64,000 nucleotides of DNA from Microvirga sesbaniae (GTDB lineage Bacteria; Pseudomonadota; Alphaproteobacteria; Rhizobiales; Beijerinckiaceae): the NCBI RefSeq assembly GCF_025460805.1, contig NZ_JAMXFJ010000016.1, positions 62,001-126,000 of the forward strand, given 5' to 3'. The position numbers were made by a program, and so were the translations under genes. Under the pieces are notes generated by a model. The model was not told the DNA's origin. It was given only the letters and a program-made list of their open reading frames with translations, and ran no database searches. Position 1 is the first letter of the stretch, and every line of letters begins with the position of its first letter. This document shows, piece by piece, positions 23,989 through 32,029 of the stretch.

Positions 23989-24495
23989 ATGGCCACGTCG
24001 AAGCTGGACGAGCGGCGGCTCATGTCGGACGAGGAATTCACCCTTGTCGAGCAGACCCGGTATCCGGTGCTGGGCCGGCTGGAGGATTCGGCGATCGCGG
24101 AGCTGACCCGGCGCCTGCGCGAGCGCCGCGACCGGGCCCGGGACATCGCCCGCCGCCAGCGCCGGGAGGTGCGCGGCAAGGGCCGTCAGGCGACGACCTT
24201 CGAGCAGCAGGACGCCGGCAACCGCCAGAAGGCGCGGGTCCTCGCCGAGGCGCTGACCCGGATCAACAGCGAGCGCACGCACCGGAAAGCCGAGGAACTG
24301 CGCGCCAACGCCCGCCGCGCCTATGCGATGCGCGAGGGAACCGAGACGCCGGCGCGGCCGGATTCCGGCAGGACGCCTCGGACGGGCATGCGCAAGAACG
24401 CGAGCCACCGCCGCGACCGGATCGTCGATCCGATGGATGCCGGCCGGGTCTCGCAGGCAGGCAAGCGCGCCCAGGCGGCGCGGGACAACGCTTAG
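23989..24495 (+). CDS. Hypothetical highly basic, Arg-rich protein
   Basis: 168 residues with a very strong ribosome site (AGGAGGAGGA). Over a fifth of residues are Arg, with runs such as RRLRERRDRARDIARRQRRE, and almost no hydrophobic core, so it is likely helical or disordered and may bind nucleic acid. The N-terminal DERRLMSDEEFTLVEQTRYP is the best-conserved-looking part. Similar Arg-rich hypotheticals occur in Rhizobiales. No function is assigned. Its TAG stop forms the left boundary (TTAG) of the family C repeat. Confidence 0.7.
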   Translation: MATSKLDERRLMSDEEFTLVEQTRYPVLGRLEDSAIAELTRRLRERRDRARDIARRQRREVRGKGRQATTFEQQDAGNRQKARVLAEALTRINSERTHRKAEELRANARRAYAMREGTETPARPDSGRTPRTGMRKNASHRRDRIVDPMDAGRVSQAGKRAQAARDNA

Positions 24496-24588
24496 AGCAT
24501 TTTTCGGTGAAGTGGATACGGTTCACCGTCAAAACATGCGGCTCGGCGAAGAAGAGAGTTGAATCCACGTAAGTGGAAGCAGCTCTAG
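24492..24588. repeat. Family C repeat bounded by TTAG / CTAG
   Basis: Between TTAG (24492-24495) and CTAG (24585-24588) lies AGCATTTTTCGGTGAAGTGG ... AAGTGGAAGCAGCT, with terminal AGAGC/GCTCT inverted repeats. Length and boundaries resemble family B but the internal sequence differs. The left TTAG contains the stop codon of the Arg-rich gene. Confidence 0.65.
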
Positions 24589-24617
24589 AGAATGGCGCGG
24601 ATGTCCGCAGGGCTTCC

Positions 24618-24706
24618 GTCATCACCGGCCTTGTGCCGGTGATCCCGATCGGAAAGACTCGGCGCTTCACAGGATCGGGATGGCCGGCACAAGGCCGGCC
24701 ATGACG
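24618..24706. repeat. Family A palindromic repeat
   Basis: Complete copy, GTCATCACCGGCCTTGTGCC to GGCCGGCACAAGGCCGGCC, between family C and the 3' end of rlmN. Confidence 0.8.
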
Positions 24707-24750
24707 GGGAGATGGTCGTTCCGACGGCCGCGCTACGCGAGCCTCGGAGC

Positions 24751-26076
24751 CTATTCCCCGTTCCCCACTGCGTAGACGCCCTCGGCCCCGATGCCCTGCT
24801 CGGCCATCATGCGGGCGCGGGCGCGCAGCTTCTCGGTCTCGCTCTTGAGCTGGCCGCAGGCGGCCAGGATGTCGCGGCCGCGCGGGGTGCGCACCGGCGA
24901 GGCATAGCCGGCCCGGTAGACGATCTCGGAAAAGCGCTCGATCCGCTCCCAGTCCGAGCACTCGTATTTCGAGCCCGGCCAGGGATTGAACGGGATCAGG
25001 TTGATCTTGGCCGGGATGCCCTTGAGCAGGCGCACGAGTTCCCGGGCATCGGCGTCGGAATCGTTGACGCCTTTCAGCATCACGTATTCGAACGTGATGC
25101 GGCGGGCGTTCGACAGGCCCGGATAGGCCCGGCAGGCATCGAGCAGCTGCTTGATGTCGTATTTGCGGTTGATCGGCACCAGCTCGTCGCGCAGCTCGTC
25201 GCGCACCGCATGCAGGGAGATCGCCAGCATGGTGTTGGCCTCGGCGCCGAGCCGCTCCATCTGCGGCACGACCCCGGAGGTCGACACCGTGATGCGGCGG
25301 CGGGACAGGGTCAGCCCCTCGCCATCCGACATGACGTCGATGGCGGCGATCACGTCGCCTATGTTGTAGAGCGGCTCGCCCATGCCCATGAACACGATGT
25401 TGGACACGAAGCGTCCGCCGTCGGTCGGCAAAAGTCCCTTCTCTCGGGCGCCGTCCGGCGGGGTGGCGTCGGGCCAGTCGCCGATGGCATCGCGGGCCAC
25501 GATGAGCTGCGCCACGATCTCGGCCGAGGTCAGGTTGCGCACCAGGCGCTGGGTGCCCGTGTGGCAGAACGAGCAGGTGAGCGTGCAGCCGACCTGGCTC
25601 GACACGCACAGGGTGCCGCGGTCGACCTCCGGGATGTACACGCACTCGATCTCCGCGCCCTTGTCGAGCGGGCCCGTCGAGGGCATGCGGATCAGCCACT
25701 TGCGGGTGCCGTCCTTCGAGACCTGCTCGGAGACCACCTGCGGGCGGGCGAGCGTGTAGGCGGCGGCGAGCTTCGCGCGCAGCTCCTTGCCCACGTTGGT
25801 CATCTCGGCGAAGTCCTTCGCTCCGCGGAAATAGATCCAGTGCCAGAGCTGGGCCACGCGCATCTTCAACTCGCGCTCCGGCACGCCGATGGCGGCCAGG
25901 GATTCCTTCAGCTGGTCCCGGGTGAGGCCGACGAGGGAGGCGCCGCCCGGGGCGGCGCCCGCCACGGCGTTCAGCTCCGCGGTCTTTTCGATGAACCCGG
26001 CCGCGCGCGCGGTATCGCTCACGGCCACGGTGGCCGCATTGGGGTTGCGCTTGGCGATGTCGAGCACCGTCGCCAT
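24751..26076 (-). CDS. rlmN: Dual-specificity 23S rRNA (A2503-C2) / tRNA (A37-C2) methyltransferase RlmN
   Basis: 441-residue radical-SAM enzyme. The iron-sulfur cluster motif is [11 protein letters not shown] (C-x3-C-x2-C), followed by [11 protein letters not shown]. Later blocks are [29 protein letters not shown] and the C-terminal methyl-carrying Cys in ILAACGQLK. It methylates C2 of adenosine in 23S rRNA and some tRNAs. An N-terminal extension of about 50 residues rich in Ala precedes the usual start region ([17 protein letters not shown]). ATG at 26076; a TTG four codons upstream is in frame. Confidence 0.95.
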   Translation of the reverse strand: MATVLDIAKRNPNAATVAVSDTARAAGFIEKTAELNAVAGAAPGGASLVGLTRDQLKESLAAIGVPERELKMRVAQLWHWIYFRGAKDFAEMTNVGKELRAKLAAAYTLARPQVVSEQVSKDGTRKWLIRMPSTGPLDKGAEIECVYIPEVDRGTLCVSSQVGCTLTCSFCHTGTQRLVRNLTSAEIVAQLIVARDAIGDWPDATPPDGAREKGLLPTDGGRFVSNIVFMGMGEPLYNIGDVIAAIDVMSDGEGLTLSRRRITVSTSGVVPQMERLGAEANTMLAISLHAVRDELRDELVPINRKYDIKQLLDACRAYPGLSNARRITFEYVMLKGVNDSDADARELVRLLKGIPAKINLIPFNPWPGSKYECSDWERIERFSEIVYRAGYASPVRTPRGRDILAACGQLKSETEKLRARARMMAEQGIGAEGVYAVGNGE

Positions 26077-26217
26077 GGGAAATCTCAAGCCTCGTTGTTG
26101 GGAATCGGCGTGCCTATAGCACGATTGCGCCGAAACCGTGAGCCTTCAAACGCAAAATTCCGGGCGCGAGACCCGGAACATGCTCATTGAGACGCGGATT
26201 TTCAACCATGCGCGGGC

Positions 26218-26955
26218 TTACGAAGCGCATTCCTTCCGGGCGTGCTCCAGGGCCTTGCCGAAGCCGTTCAGGGAATAGCGGTCCGTCAGGCTCGCGCCAC
26301 GGGCCGACTGCATCTTCACGGTCACGGTCCCGCTGCGGGCCATGGTGGCGATCGCCTGGCCTTCCTCGGCGGGGTTCTTGAGCCAGGCATTGGCCGCCTT
26401 GGTGATCAGCGCGTAGGAGGCGTTGCCGACGGCGGCTTCCGCCGGGCCGTTCTCCTTGGCCGTGAAGCCGAGCACCAGGGCGACCTCGTTCTTCACGTTC
26501 TCCGCCGGGCGGAAGGACACGAAGAGATAGGCCGGGTCGCGGTTCACGTTCTTCGGCAGCCGGTCCTTGGGCTGGCTGAGCGCGTAGCAGATCTTGGAGC
26601 GGCCGGTCTGGGCCGTGTAGACGCCCCAATCGCCGTATGAGGTCAGCAGCGAGGCGCCGCCCGGGCCCGTCGCCGCCTGGGCCGGCCTGGCGGCGGCTGC
26701 CGCGCCGGCGGCGGCTCCTGCGGCGGCCGCGGTAGGCTTGGCCGCGTTGGTCTTAGCCGCATTGGCCTTGGCCGCCGGAGCGGGGTTGGGCTTCGTCGCC
26801 GGGGCCGGCTTGGCCGGAGTTCCGCGGGTCGATTGCGGCGTCGAACGTCCGGATTGAGCCAGGGCTGCCGGCCCGGTTCCGATGACGACGAAGGCGGAAA
26901 GGATGCCCGCGGCGATGCCGCGCTGGAGAGATGCAGGTATCATGGGGCGGACCAT
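26218..26955 (-). CDS. Invasion-associated locus B (IalB)-family periplasmic protein
   Basis: 245 residues: signal peptide (RGIAAGILSAFVVIGTGPAALAQ), then about 70 residues of Ala/Lys/Pro/Thr low complexity (PAPATKPNPAPAAKANAAKT), then an IalB domain from LLTSYGDWGVYTAQTGRSKI to ARKECAS. Two conserved Cys (ICYA and KECAS) could form a disulfide. The family is periplasmic in alphaproteobacteria and linked to host-cell invasion only in Bartonella, so the function here is open. Two close ATGs at 26955 and 26943 are possible. Confidence 0.85.
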   Translation of the reverse strand: MVRPMIPASLQRGIAAGILSAFVVIGTGPAALAQSGRSTPQSTRGTPAKPAPATKPNPAPAAKANAAKTNAAKPTAAAAGAAAGAAAAARPAQAATGPGGASLLTSYGDWGVYTAQTGRSKICYALSQPKDRLPKNVNRDPAYLFVSFRPAENVKNEVALVLGFTAKENGPAEAAVGNASYALITKAANAWLKNPAEEGQAIATMARSGTVTVKMQSARGASLTDRYSLNGFGKALEHARKECAS

Positions 26956-27070
26956 ACAGGCGGATGGTTAAGAACTCTTCACCATCTCCGTTAAGGCCGC
27001 GCCCCGGTCTTGGCGATGCGTCGAAACGTGGCGGTTTCTGTCCTCGACCAGTGTCTGGCGCACGCCAGGA

Positions 27071-27101
27071 CAAGAAAGAAGGGCCGCCTTTCGGGCGGCC
27101 C
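27071..27101 (-). terminator. Intrinsic terminator downstream of the DUF1232 gene
   Basis: On the minus strand GGGCCGCC-CGAAA-GGCGGCCC is followed by TTCTTTCTTG. It lies 145 bp beyond the stop of the DUF1232 gene, the only minus-strand transcript entering this gap. Confidence 0.65.
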
Positions 27102-27149
27102 AAGGTGGTTCTGCAAAGCTTGTTCGTCTTTAAAAGCCGGAGGAAGGAA

Positions 27150-27224
27150 ATGACTTTGTTGCGAACGACTCATCTTTACGTTACCTATAATAACATTGCA
27201 ATAAGTCAATATTCTTTGTTATGA
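27150..27224 (+). CDS. Possible 24-residue small protein in an AT-rich island
   Basis: ATG at 27150 is preceded directly by GGAGGAAGGAA, one of the strongest ribosome-site-like stretches in the window. It opens MTLLRTTHLYVTYNNIAISQ and stops four residues later. The surrounding ~110 bp (about 27125-27235) are markedly AT-rich for this genome. The codon use is unlike the neighbours, so it could be chance, a leader peptide, or a regulatory region. No homologue is recalled. Confidence 0.25.
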   Translation: MTLLRTTHLYVTYNNIAISQYSLL

Positions 27225-27246
27225 ATATGCTCCTAAGGCCAAGCTT

Positions 27247-27633
27247 TCAGGCGTGCTCGATCGCATCTCCGAGAGCCTTCCGGGCCCTCTCCTTGTGTTC
27301 TTCCGTTATGGAACCGGCAACCTGCGTAATCGCGGCCGCCAGGACCGCTGCGTCATCGGCAAAGCCGAACACGGGCAGAAGGTCTGTGATGGCATCGGCC
27401 GGAAAGACGAAATACGCGATGGCCCCGAGAAGGATGATCTTCACGCGGCTCGGAGTCGACGGATCGGTCGCGCAGAAGAAAGCCGCCACGAGATCCTCGG
27501 CGAAGGGAATTCTGCCTGCAACCCGCTTCAGCTTGACCCAGAAGCGGCGCTTGAGGCTTTCCTCGTCCTGGGTCTCCTTGCGGATGGCCTCCATCTCGGC
27601 CTTGGAGAAAGGCTTCATGAAGGGTTCACTCAT
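27247..27633 (-). CDS. DUF1232 (YkvA-family) membrane-associated protein
   Basis: 128 residues; the DUF1232 core is KIILLGAIAYFVFPADAITDLLPVFGFADDAAVLAAAI (about residues 66-104), containing the typical P-x-D-x-IPD-like turn and one or two hydrophobic segments. The N-terminal 60 residues are charged and helical. Family function unknown. Monocistronic, with a likely terminator at 27071-27101; divergent from the SDR gene across 80 bp. Confidence 0.85.
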   Translation of the reverse strand: MSEPFMKPFSKAEMEAIRKETQDEESLKRRFWVKLKRVAGRIPFAEDLVAAFFCATDPSTPSRVKIILLGAIAYFVFPADAITDLLPVFGFADDAAVLAAAITQVAGSITEEHKERARKALGDAIEHA

Positions 27634-27713
27634 TCAACAGGCTCCTTCCATGGGATGCGTTTCCGCTGCGTCAGGGATAGCTTAAGACATCGCCGGGCGA
27701 AGGGAGAAAAGCG

Positions 27714-28499
27714 ATGAAGCTCGACAAATTGATGGCAGCCGTCGTGACCGGAGGGGCGTCCGGCCTCGGCGAGGCTACGGCCCGGATGCTGGCCTCCGGC
27801 GGTGCGAAGGTCGCGATCCTGGACATGAACGCCGAACGCGGCGAGGCGGTTGCCCGGGAGATCGGCGCCGTCTTCTGTCAGGCCGACGTGACCGACGAGG
27901 CGTCGATCGATTCGGCGCTTGCCGCCGCCCGAGCGGCCAACGGCATCGAGCGCATCCTGGTCAACTGCGCGGGCATCGCGCCCGGCAAGCGCACGGTGGC
28001 GAAGAAGCGCGAGACTGGAGAACTGATCCCCCACGACGTGGCGAGCTTCCGCCGGGCGGTCGAAATCAACCTGATCGGCACCTACGCGATGATCGCCAAA
28101 TGCGCCACCGCCATGGCCGGGCTCGATCCGGTCACGCCCGACGGCGGGCGCGGAGTCATCGTCAACACCTCGTCGGTGGCCGCCCAGGACGGACAGATCG
28201 GGCAGGCCGCCTACGCGGCCTCCAAGGGCGGCGTGCTGGGGCTGACGCTGCCCGTCGCCCGTGACCTGTCGGGCTTCGGCATCCGGGTGATGACGATCAT
28301 GCCGGGCCTGTTCCACACGCCGCTCTTCGAGGGCATCGCGGAGGATTACCGCAAGGCGCTCGAGGCCAACGTGCCGTTCCCCTCGCGCCTCGGCCGGCCC
28401 GAGGAATACGCCGCGCTCGTGAAGGCCATCATCGAGAACGACATGCTCAACGGCGAGGGCATCCGCCTCGACGGCGCGTTGCGGATGCAGCCGAAATAG
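27714..28499 (+). CDS. SDR, 3-hydroxyacyl-CoA dehydrogenase type-2-like
   Basis: 261-residue classical SDR: TGGASGLG nucleotide loop, D40-type acidic residue (ILDMNAERG) indicating NAD preference, NCAGIAPGKRTV, and YAASKGG catalytic Tyr/Lys. The FHTPLFEGI loop and C-terminal NGEGIRLDGALRMQPK are typical of the HSD10 / short-chain 3-hydroxyacyl-CoA dehydrogenase group in beta-oxidation. GGGAGAAAAGCG precedes the ATG. Substrate range is inferred from similarity only. Confidence 0.87.
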   Translation: MKLDKLMAAVVTGGASGLGEATARMLASGGAKVAILDMNAERGEAVAREIGAVFCQADVTDEASIDSALAAARAANGIERILVNCAGIAPGKRTVAKKRETGELIPHDVASFRRAVEINLIGTYAMIAKCATAMAGLDPVTPDGGRGVIVNTSSVAAQDGQIGQAAYAASKGGVLGLTLPVARDLSGFGIRVMTIMPGLFHTPLFEGIAEDYRKALEANVPFPSRLGRPEEYAALVKAIIENDMLNGEGIRLDGALRMQPK

Positions 28500-28529
28500 G
28501 AGAGGCCGAGCGGGCGGTCGCCCCTGTTC

Positions 28530-28618
28530 GTCATCACCGGGCTTGTCCCGGTGATCCCGATGCTGCGGAGGGCCGCACCTTTCCGATGGCATGGCCGGCA
28601 CAAGGCCGGCCATGCCGT
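28530..28618. repeat. Family A palindromic repeat
   Basis: Complete copy, GTCATCACCGGGCTTGTCCC to GGCCGGCACAAGGCCGGCC, between the convergent SDR and GFA genes. Confidence 0.8.
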
Positions 28619-28660
28619 CGAGGGTTACTCATGCGGGCCGGGTGAACCCTGTCCTGCCGC

Positions 28661-29065
28661 TCAGGCCGCGCCGCCCCGGTTCTCGGGAAAGCTTTCCAGA
28701 TCCGGAATGCGCAGCCAGTGCTCCCGGCGCCGGGCCCAGGCCTCGTAGGTGGGGGTGAAGAGATTGGGCTCGTCGAAGGCCCCGAGCTTGATCTCGATCT
28801 CGGAGTCGGAATCCCGGTCGAAGACCTGCGAGCCGCACACAACGCAGAAGCAGCGCTCGCTCTCGGGCGTCGCCGACCAGCCCCGGAACGCGCCCGAGAC
28901 CGTCACCTCGTCGACGGGGTAGATCACGTAGGCATTGAACGGCGCGCCGCTGATCTTGCGGCAGGTCATGCAATGGCAGAGCCCGACGCGCTTCGGCTCG
29001 CCCCGGGCCTGGAAGGTCAGCTGCCCGCAGGCGCAGCCGCCCGTCCGGATGCGTGTCTCCGTCAT
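28661..29065 (-). CDS. GFA-family (glutathione-dependent formaldehyde-activating-like) zinc protein
   Basis: 134 residues with the GFA zinc-cysteine set: CACG near the N-terminus, LCHCMTCRKISGAPFNAY, and CFCVVCGSQVFDRDSD. The fold holds zinc; only a few members bind glutathione-hydroxymethyl adducts, and most, probably including this one, have no assigned reaction. The ATG follows the phhB stop by 3 bp, so the two are co-translated from one minus-strand transcript. Confidence 0.88.
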   Translation of the reverse strand: MTETRIRTGGCACGQLTFQARGEPKRVGLCHCMTCRKISGAPFNAYVIYPVDEVTVSGAFRGWSATPESERCFCVVCGSQVFDRDSDSEIEIKLGAFDEPNLFTPTYEAWARRREHWLRIPDLESFPENRGGAA

Positions 29066-29068
29066 GGC

Positions 29069-29371
29069 CTATCCCTTCGCCAGTCCGGCGGCCATCCGGT
29101 CCATGCGCTGCGCCAGCTCGACGTCGCGGCGCGTGAGGCCCTTGGCGTCATGGGTGGCGAGGGTGACCTCGACCCGGTTGTAGGTGTTCGACCATTCCGG
29201 ATGGTGGTTCATGGCCTCGGCGATGAGCGCCACGCGGGTCATCCAGGCGAATGCGGCATTGAAATCGTCGAAGACGAAGCGCTTGTGGAGGGCGTCGCGC
29301 CCTTCGACGAGCGCCCAGCCGTCGAGGGCCGGCAGGAGTTCGGAACGTTCGGCGTCGGTCAGGCGGGGCAT
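29069..29371 (-). CDS. phhB: 4a-hydroxytetrahydrobiopterin dehydratase (PCD/DCoH)
   Basis: 100-residue pterin-4a-carbinolamine dehydratase with the signature [20 protein letters not shown] (paired His and the Tyr-Asn-x-Val strand) and [13 protein letters not shown]. It recycles the pterin cofactor of aromatic amino acid hydroxylases. No phenylalanine hydroxylase lies within the window. Length is standard. Followed by the GFA gene with a 3-bp gap. Confidence 0.92.
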   Translation of the reverse strand: MPRLTDAERSELLPALDGWALVEGRDALHKRFVFDDFNAAFAWMTRVALIAEAMNHHPEWSNTYNRVEVTLATHDAKGLTRRDVELAQRMDRMAAGLAKG

Positions 29372-29437
29372 GGGCGCACGTCAGGGGCAGGAGGGGACTG
29401 CCCTAGTGATGACGCGCCCGAGCGATGTTTCAAGGCC

Positions 29438-30454
29438 TCATGCGATCCCGAGCAGCCGGATCAGGCCCAGGCTGATCGCGATCAGCACCAGGAGCGAGAG
29501 CGTCACGGCGAGCGTCACCCGGGCGCCGACCCGGCTCAGAATCCGGAGATCCACCCCGAGGCCCAGGGCCGCCATGGCGATGACGGTGAGCAGCGTCGCG
29601 ATCGGCACGACCGCCCGCAGGACCACGTCAGGAATGACTCCGAGGGACCGCAGCAGGGCGAGACCCAGGAACCCGACGATGAACCACGGCACGAGCCGGC
29701 TCCAGGCGAGACTCGGCTTCGCGTCCGCCGTGCTCCGGCCCGCGACCAGGGACAGGCCGATCACCACCGGGCCGAGCATCAGCACGCGCACAAGCTTCAC
29801 CAGGGTGCCGAGCTGCGTGCTGACGAGGCTCACCGGCACGGTGGCGGCCAGCACCTGCGGCACCGCATAGACGGTCAATCCCGCGAGCACCCCGTATTGC
29901 GTCATCGACAGGCCGAGAAGCGGCACCAGCAGGGGCAGGCTGAGCACGACGATCACCCCGAGAATGGCCGTGAACGCGATCGCCGAGGCGACGTCCTCGG
30001 GCTTCGCCCCGATGACGGGCGCGACCGCCGCGATGGCCGAGTTGCCGCAGATCGAGTTGCCGCAGGCCACCAGCATGGCCATGCGCTTCGGCAGCCCGAG
30101 CCACCGCCCGAGCCCGTAGCTCGCCCCGATGGCGAGCGCCACCACGACGGCGATGCCCAGGATGAGGCCGGGGCCCGCGTCGAGAACCGCCTGGAAGCTG
30201 ATCGACGCACCCAGGAGCATCACGGCGATCTCGAGCAGGGTCCTGGCGGAAAAGCCGATTCCCGGGGTCCAGCGCCGGTCCGGCGTCCAGAGGGTCCGCA
30301 CCAGGGTGCCGAGCAGGATGGCGATCACGAGGGCCTCGAGCCAGGGCCGTCCGGTCCAGTGCTCCTCCGCCCATTGCAGCCCCATGGCGGCCAGCGCGAT
30401 CGCCGCGCACAAGGCGGTGCCGGGCGCTGCTTGCGCGATGCGGGTGCGGATCAT
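29438..30454 (-). CDS. YeiH / UPF0324-family putative sulfate exporter
   Basis: 338 residues, about ten transmembrane helices. Family blocks: LLGTLVRTLW, GIGFSARTLLEIAVMLLGAS, the ACGNSICGNSAIAAVAPVIGA signature and GLTVYAVPQVLAA. The family is often annotated as a sulfate or sulfite exporter on thin evidence. Often a LysR regulator is adjacent; none is seen here. Confidence 0.88.
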   Translation of the reverse strand: MIRTRIAQAAPGTALCAAIALAAMGLQWAEEHWTGRPWLEALVIAILLGTLVRTLWTPDRRWTPGIGFSARTLLEIAVMLLGASISFQAVLDAGPGLILGIAVVVALAIGASYGLGRWLGLPKRMAMLVACGNSICGNSAIAAVAPVIGAKPEDVASAIAFTAILGVIVVLSLPLLVPLLGLSMTQYGVLAGLTVYAVPQVLAATVPVSLVSTQLGTLVKLVRVLMLGPVVIGLSLVAGRSTADAKPSLAWSRLVPWFIVGFLGLALLRSLGVIPDVVLRAVVPIATLLTVIAMAALGLGVDLRILSRVGARVTLAVTLSLLVLIAISLGLIRLLGIA

Positions 30455-30544
30455 GGGGTTGCGTCAGTCCTGGGTCTTCGGCTCAGGGGCTAGTCCCATG
30501 GCGCCGCGGATGCAAGCGCAAACGGCAGCCGACATCGCCTCCAG

Positions 30545-30635
30545 GTCATCACCGGGCGTGTCCCGGTGATCCCGATGACGTGAGGCGCAGCGCCCTTAGC
30601 CCATCGCGATGGCCGCCACAAGGCCGGCCATGACG
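30545..30635. repeat. Family A palindromic repeat
   Basis: Complete copy, GTCATCACCGGGCGTGTCCC to GGCCGCCACAAGGCCGGCC, upstream of the YeiH-like gene and downstream of the histidine phosphatase gene. Confidence 0.8.
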
Positions 30636-30676
30636 GAAGAGGGGCATCTCCGGCGCCCGGAACGACGAGATCGTCC

Positions 30677-31267
30677 TCAGGCGGCGAACCCATCCTCGAT
30701 GGCGCGCCAATCCTGCGTCAGCGCGACCAAGTCCCGGTCGATGACGATGAAGCAGCCGCCGCCGGGATGGGACGGGCGGCTTTCCCGTCCGATCGCGACC
30801 CCCTGCAGATGGGCCGTGAGCAGGCATCCGACCCCTCCGTGAGACACCACCACGATGTCGCCCGCGGTCTCGTCCTCGTGCAGGATCCGGCGGATGGCGT
30901 TCACGATCCGCGTCTGCGCGTCGATGGCGCGTTCCCAGCCGCGGATGCTCTCGTGCGGACGGCCGAAGAACTCGCGCACCACCTCCCAGAATTCCGGCGG
31001 CGCGATGAAGCCCGTGGACGAGCGGTCGTTCTCGCCCAGATCCTCGTCGGTGTCATAGGACAGGCCGAGGCTCTCCGCCACGATGGCGGCGCCGTCCATG
31101 GCCTTTCGTTCGGTGCTGGCATAGACGGCGGACACGTCCCTGTCCGCGAGCATCGCGGCGAAGCGCTCCATGCGGGCGCGCCCGGTGGCATTCAGGGGCC
31201 ATTGGGGAACGGGCTGGTCGGGGTCGATGACCACTTCGGGATGGGTGATGAAGATGAGCGAGGCCAT
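30677..31267 (-). CDS. Histidine phosphatase superfamily protein with variant RHG motif
   Basis: 196 residues. The phosphoglycerate-mutase-like fold is recognisable from VSAVYASTERKAMDGAAIVAE, the acidic LGENDRSSTGF and the second catalytic His in VVVSHGGVGCLL. The usual N-terminal RHG(E/Q) reads LIFITHPEV: His is kept but Arg and Gly are replaced by Thr and Pro. Loss of the phosphate-binding Arg suggests altered substrate or low activity. Downstream of the ThpR gene by 36 bp, same strand. Confidence 0.82.
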   Translation of the reverse strand: MASLIFITHPEVVIDPDQPVPQWPLNATGRARMERFAAMLADRDVSAVYASTERKAMDGAAIVAESLGLSYDTDEDLGENDRSSTGFIAPPEFWEVVREFFGRPHESIRGWERAIDAQTRIVNAIRRILHEDETAGDIVVVSHGGVGCLLTAHLQGVAIGRESRPSHPGGGCFIVIDRDLVALTQDWRAIEDGFAA

Positions 31268-31303
31268 CGGGCTGCTCTACCGGCCTCGCATCCGCCCGTC
31301 GAG

Positions 31304-31840
31304 CTAGCCCAAGGGATAGGCCGCCTCGACGATGTAGGGCCCGCCGCCGACCGAGTTCCGCGAGGAGTACAGGACGAAGCGGTCGGCCGTGAAGGTCAGC
31401 TTGGGGAAGTGGCCCCGGGTCGCGATGTAATCCGCTACGTCGATGGGCGAGACGTTGCGCAGGCGCGCCAGGGTCACGTGCGGGGTGAACTTGCGGGTCT
31501 CCGGGGGCAGGCCGACTTGGCGCAGGAGGCGCTCCTGCTCGGCCTGCAGCTCGTTCAGCTCGCCGTTGCCGGACGTACGGGCGAAGACCGCCCGGGGCTT
31601 GCCGCCCCCGAAGGTGTCGAGCCCGTCGATGACGATGGTCAGCGGCGCCCGCTGGCGCCGCTCCCCGAGGATCGACGTGACGTCGTCCGCCATGCGCTCG
31701 TCGATGTCGCCGATGAAGCGCAGGGTGAGGTGATAGTTCTCGGGATCGACCCAGCGGGCGCCCGGAAGGCCGCCGCGGAAGCCTGCCAGGGCAAGGCCGA
31801 TCTCGGCCGGGATCTCGATGCCGGTGAAGAGACGGGGCAT
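31304..31840 (-). CDS. thpR: RNA 2',3'-cyclic phosphodiesterase (2H ligase family)
   Basis: 178-residue 2H phosphoesterase with both H-x-T-x motifs: H37-LTL and H121-VTL, about 84 residues apart as in ThpR/LigT. It opens cyclic 2',3' phosphates in RNA and can join tRNA halves in vitro. N-terminal RLFTGIEIPAEIGLAL is typical. Possibly co-transcribed with the histidine phosphatase gene downstream. Confidence 0.9.
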   Translation of the reverse strand: MPRLFTGIEIPAEIGLALAGFRGGLPGARWVDPENYHLTLRFIGDIDERMADDVTSILGERRQRAPLTIVIDGLDTFGGGKPRAVFARTSGNGELNELQAEQERLLRQVGLPPETRKFTPHVTLARLRNVSPIDVADYIATRGHFPKLTFTADRFVLYSSRNSVGGGPYIVEAAYPLG

Positions 31841-31912
31841 GCGGCACCTCCCGGGTTGATGGTGTTCAGACGATCGGTGGGAGGCGTTTGTTCCGCATGG
31901 GAACCGCCCCCT

Positions 31913-32016
31913 GTCATCACCGGGCTTGTCCCGGTGACCCGGATCGATTGAAGCGCCGAGCCTTATCGTATCGGGATGGCCGGCGAGAGGTGGGTGATGA
32001 CTGCCCGGCCATGACG
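31913..32016. repeat. Family A palindromic repeat with an internal insertion
   Basis: Starts GTCATCACCGGGCTTGTCCC and ends GCCCGGCCATGACG. About 15 bp (GAGAGGTGGGTGATGACT) break the second hairpin, making it longer than the other copies. Confidence 0.7.
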
Positions 32017-32029
32017 CGGCCGCTCGATC

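Noticed and set aside
26931-27149. Longer plus-strand frame leading into the AT-rich island
   Set aside because: It is antisense to the ialB promoter region and crosses the terminator hairpin; only the short ORF from 27150 has a ribosome site.
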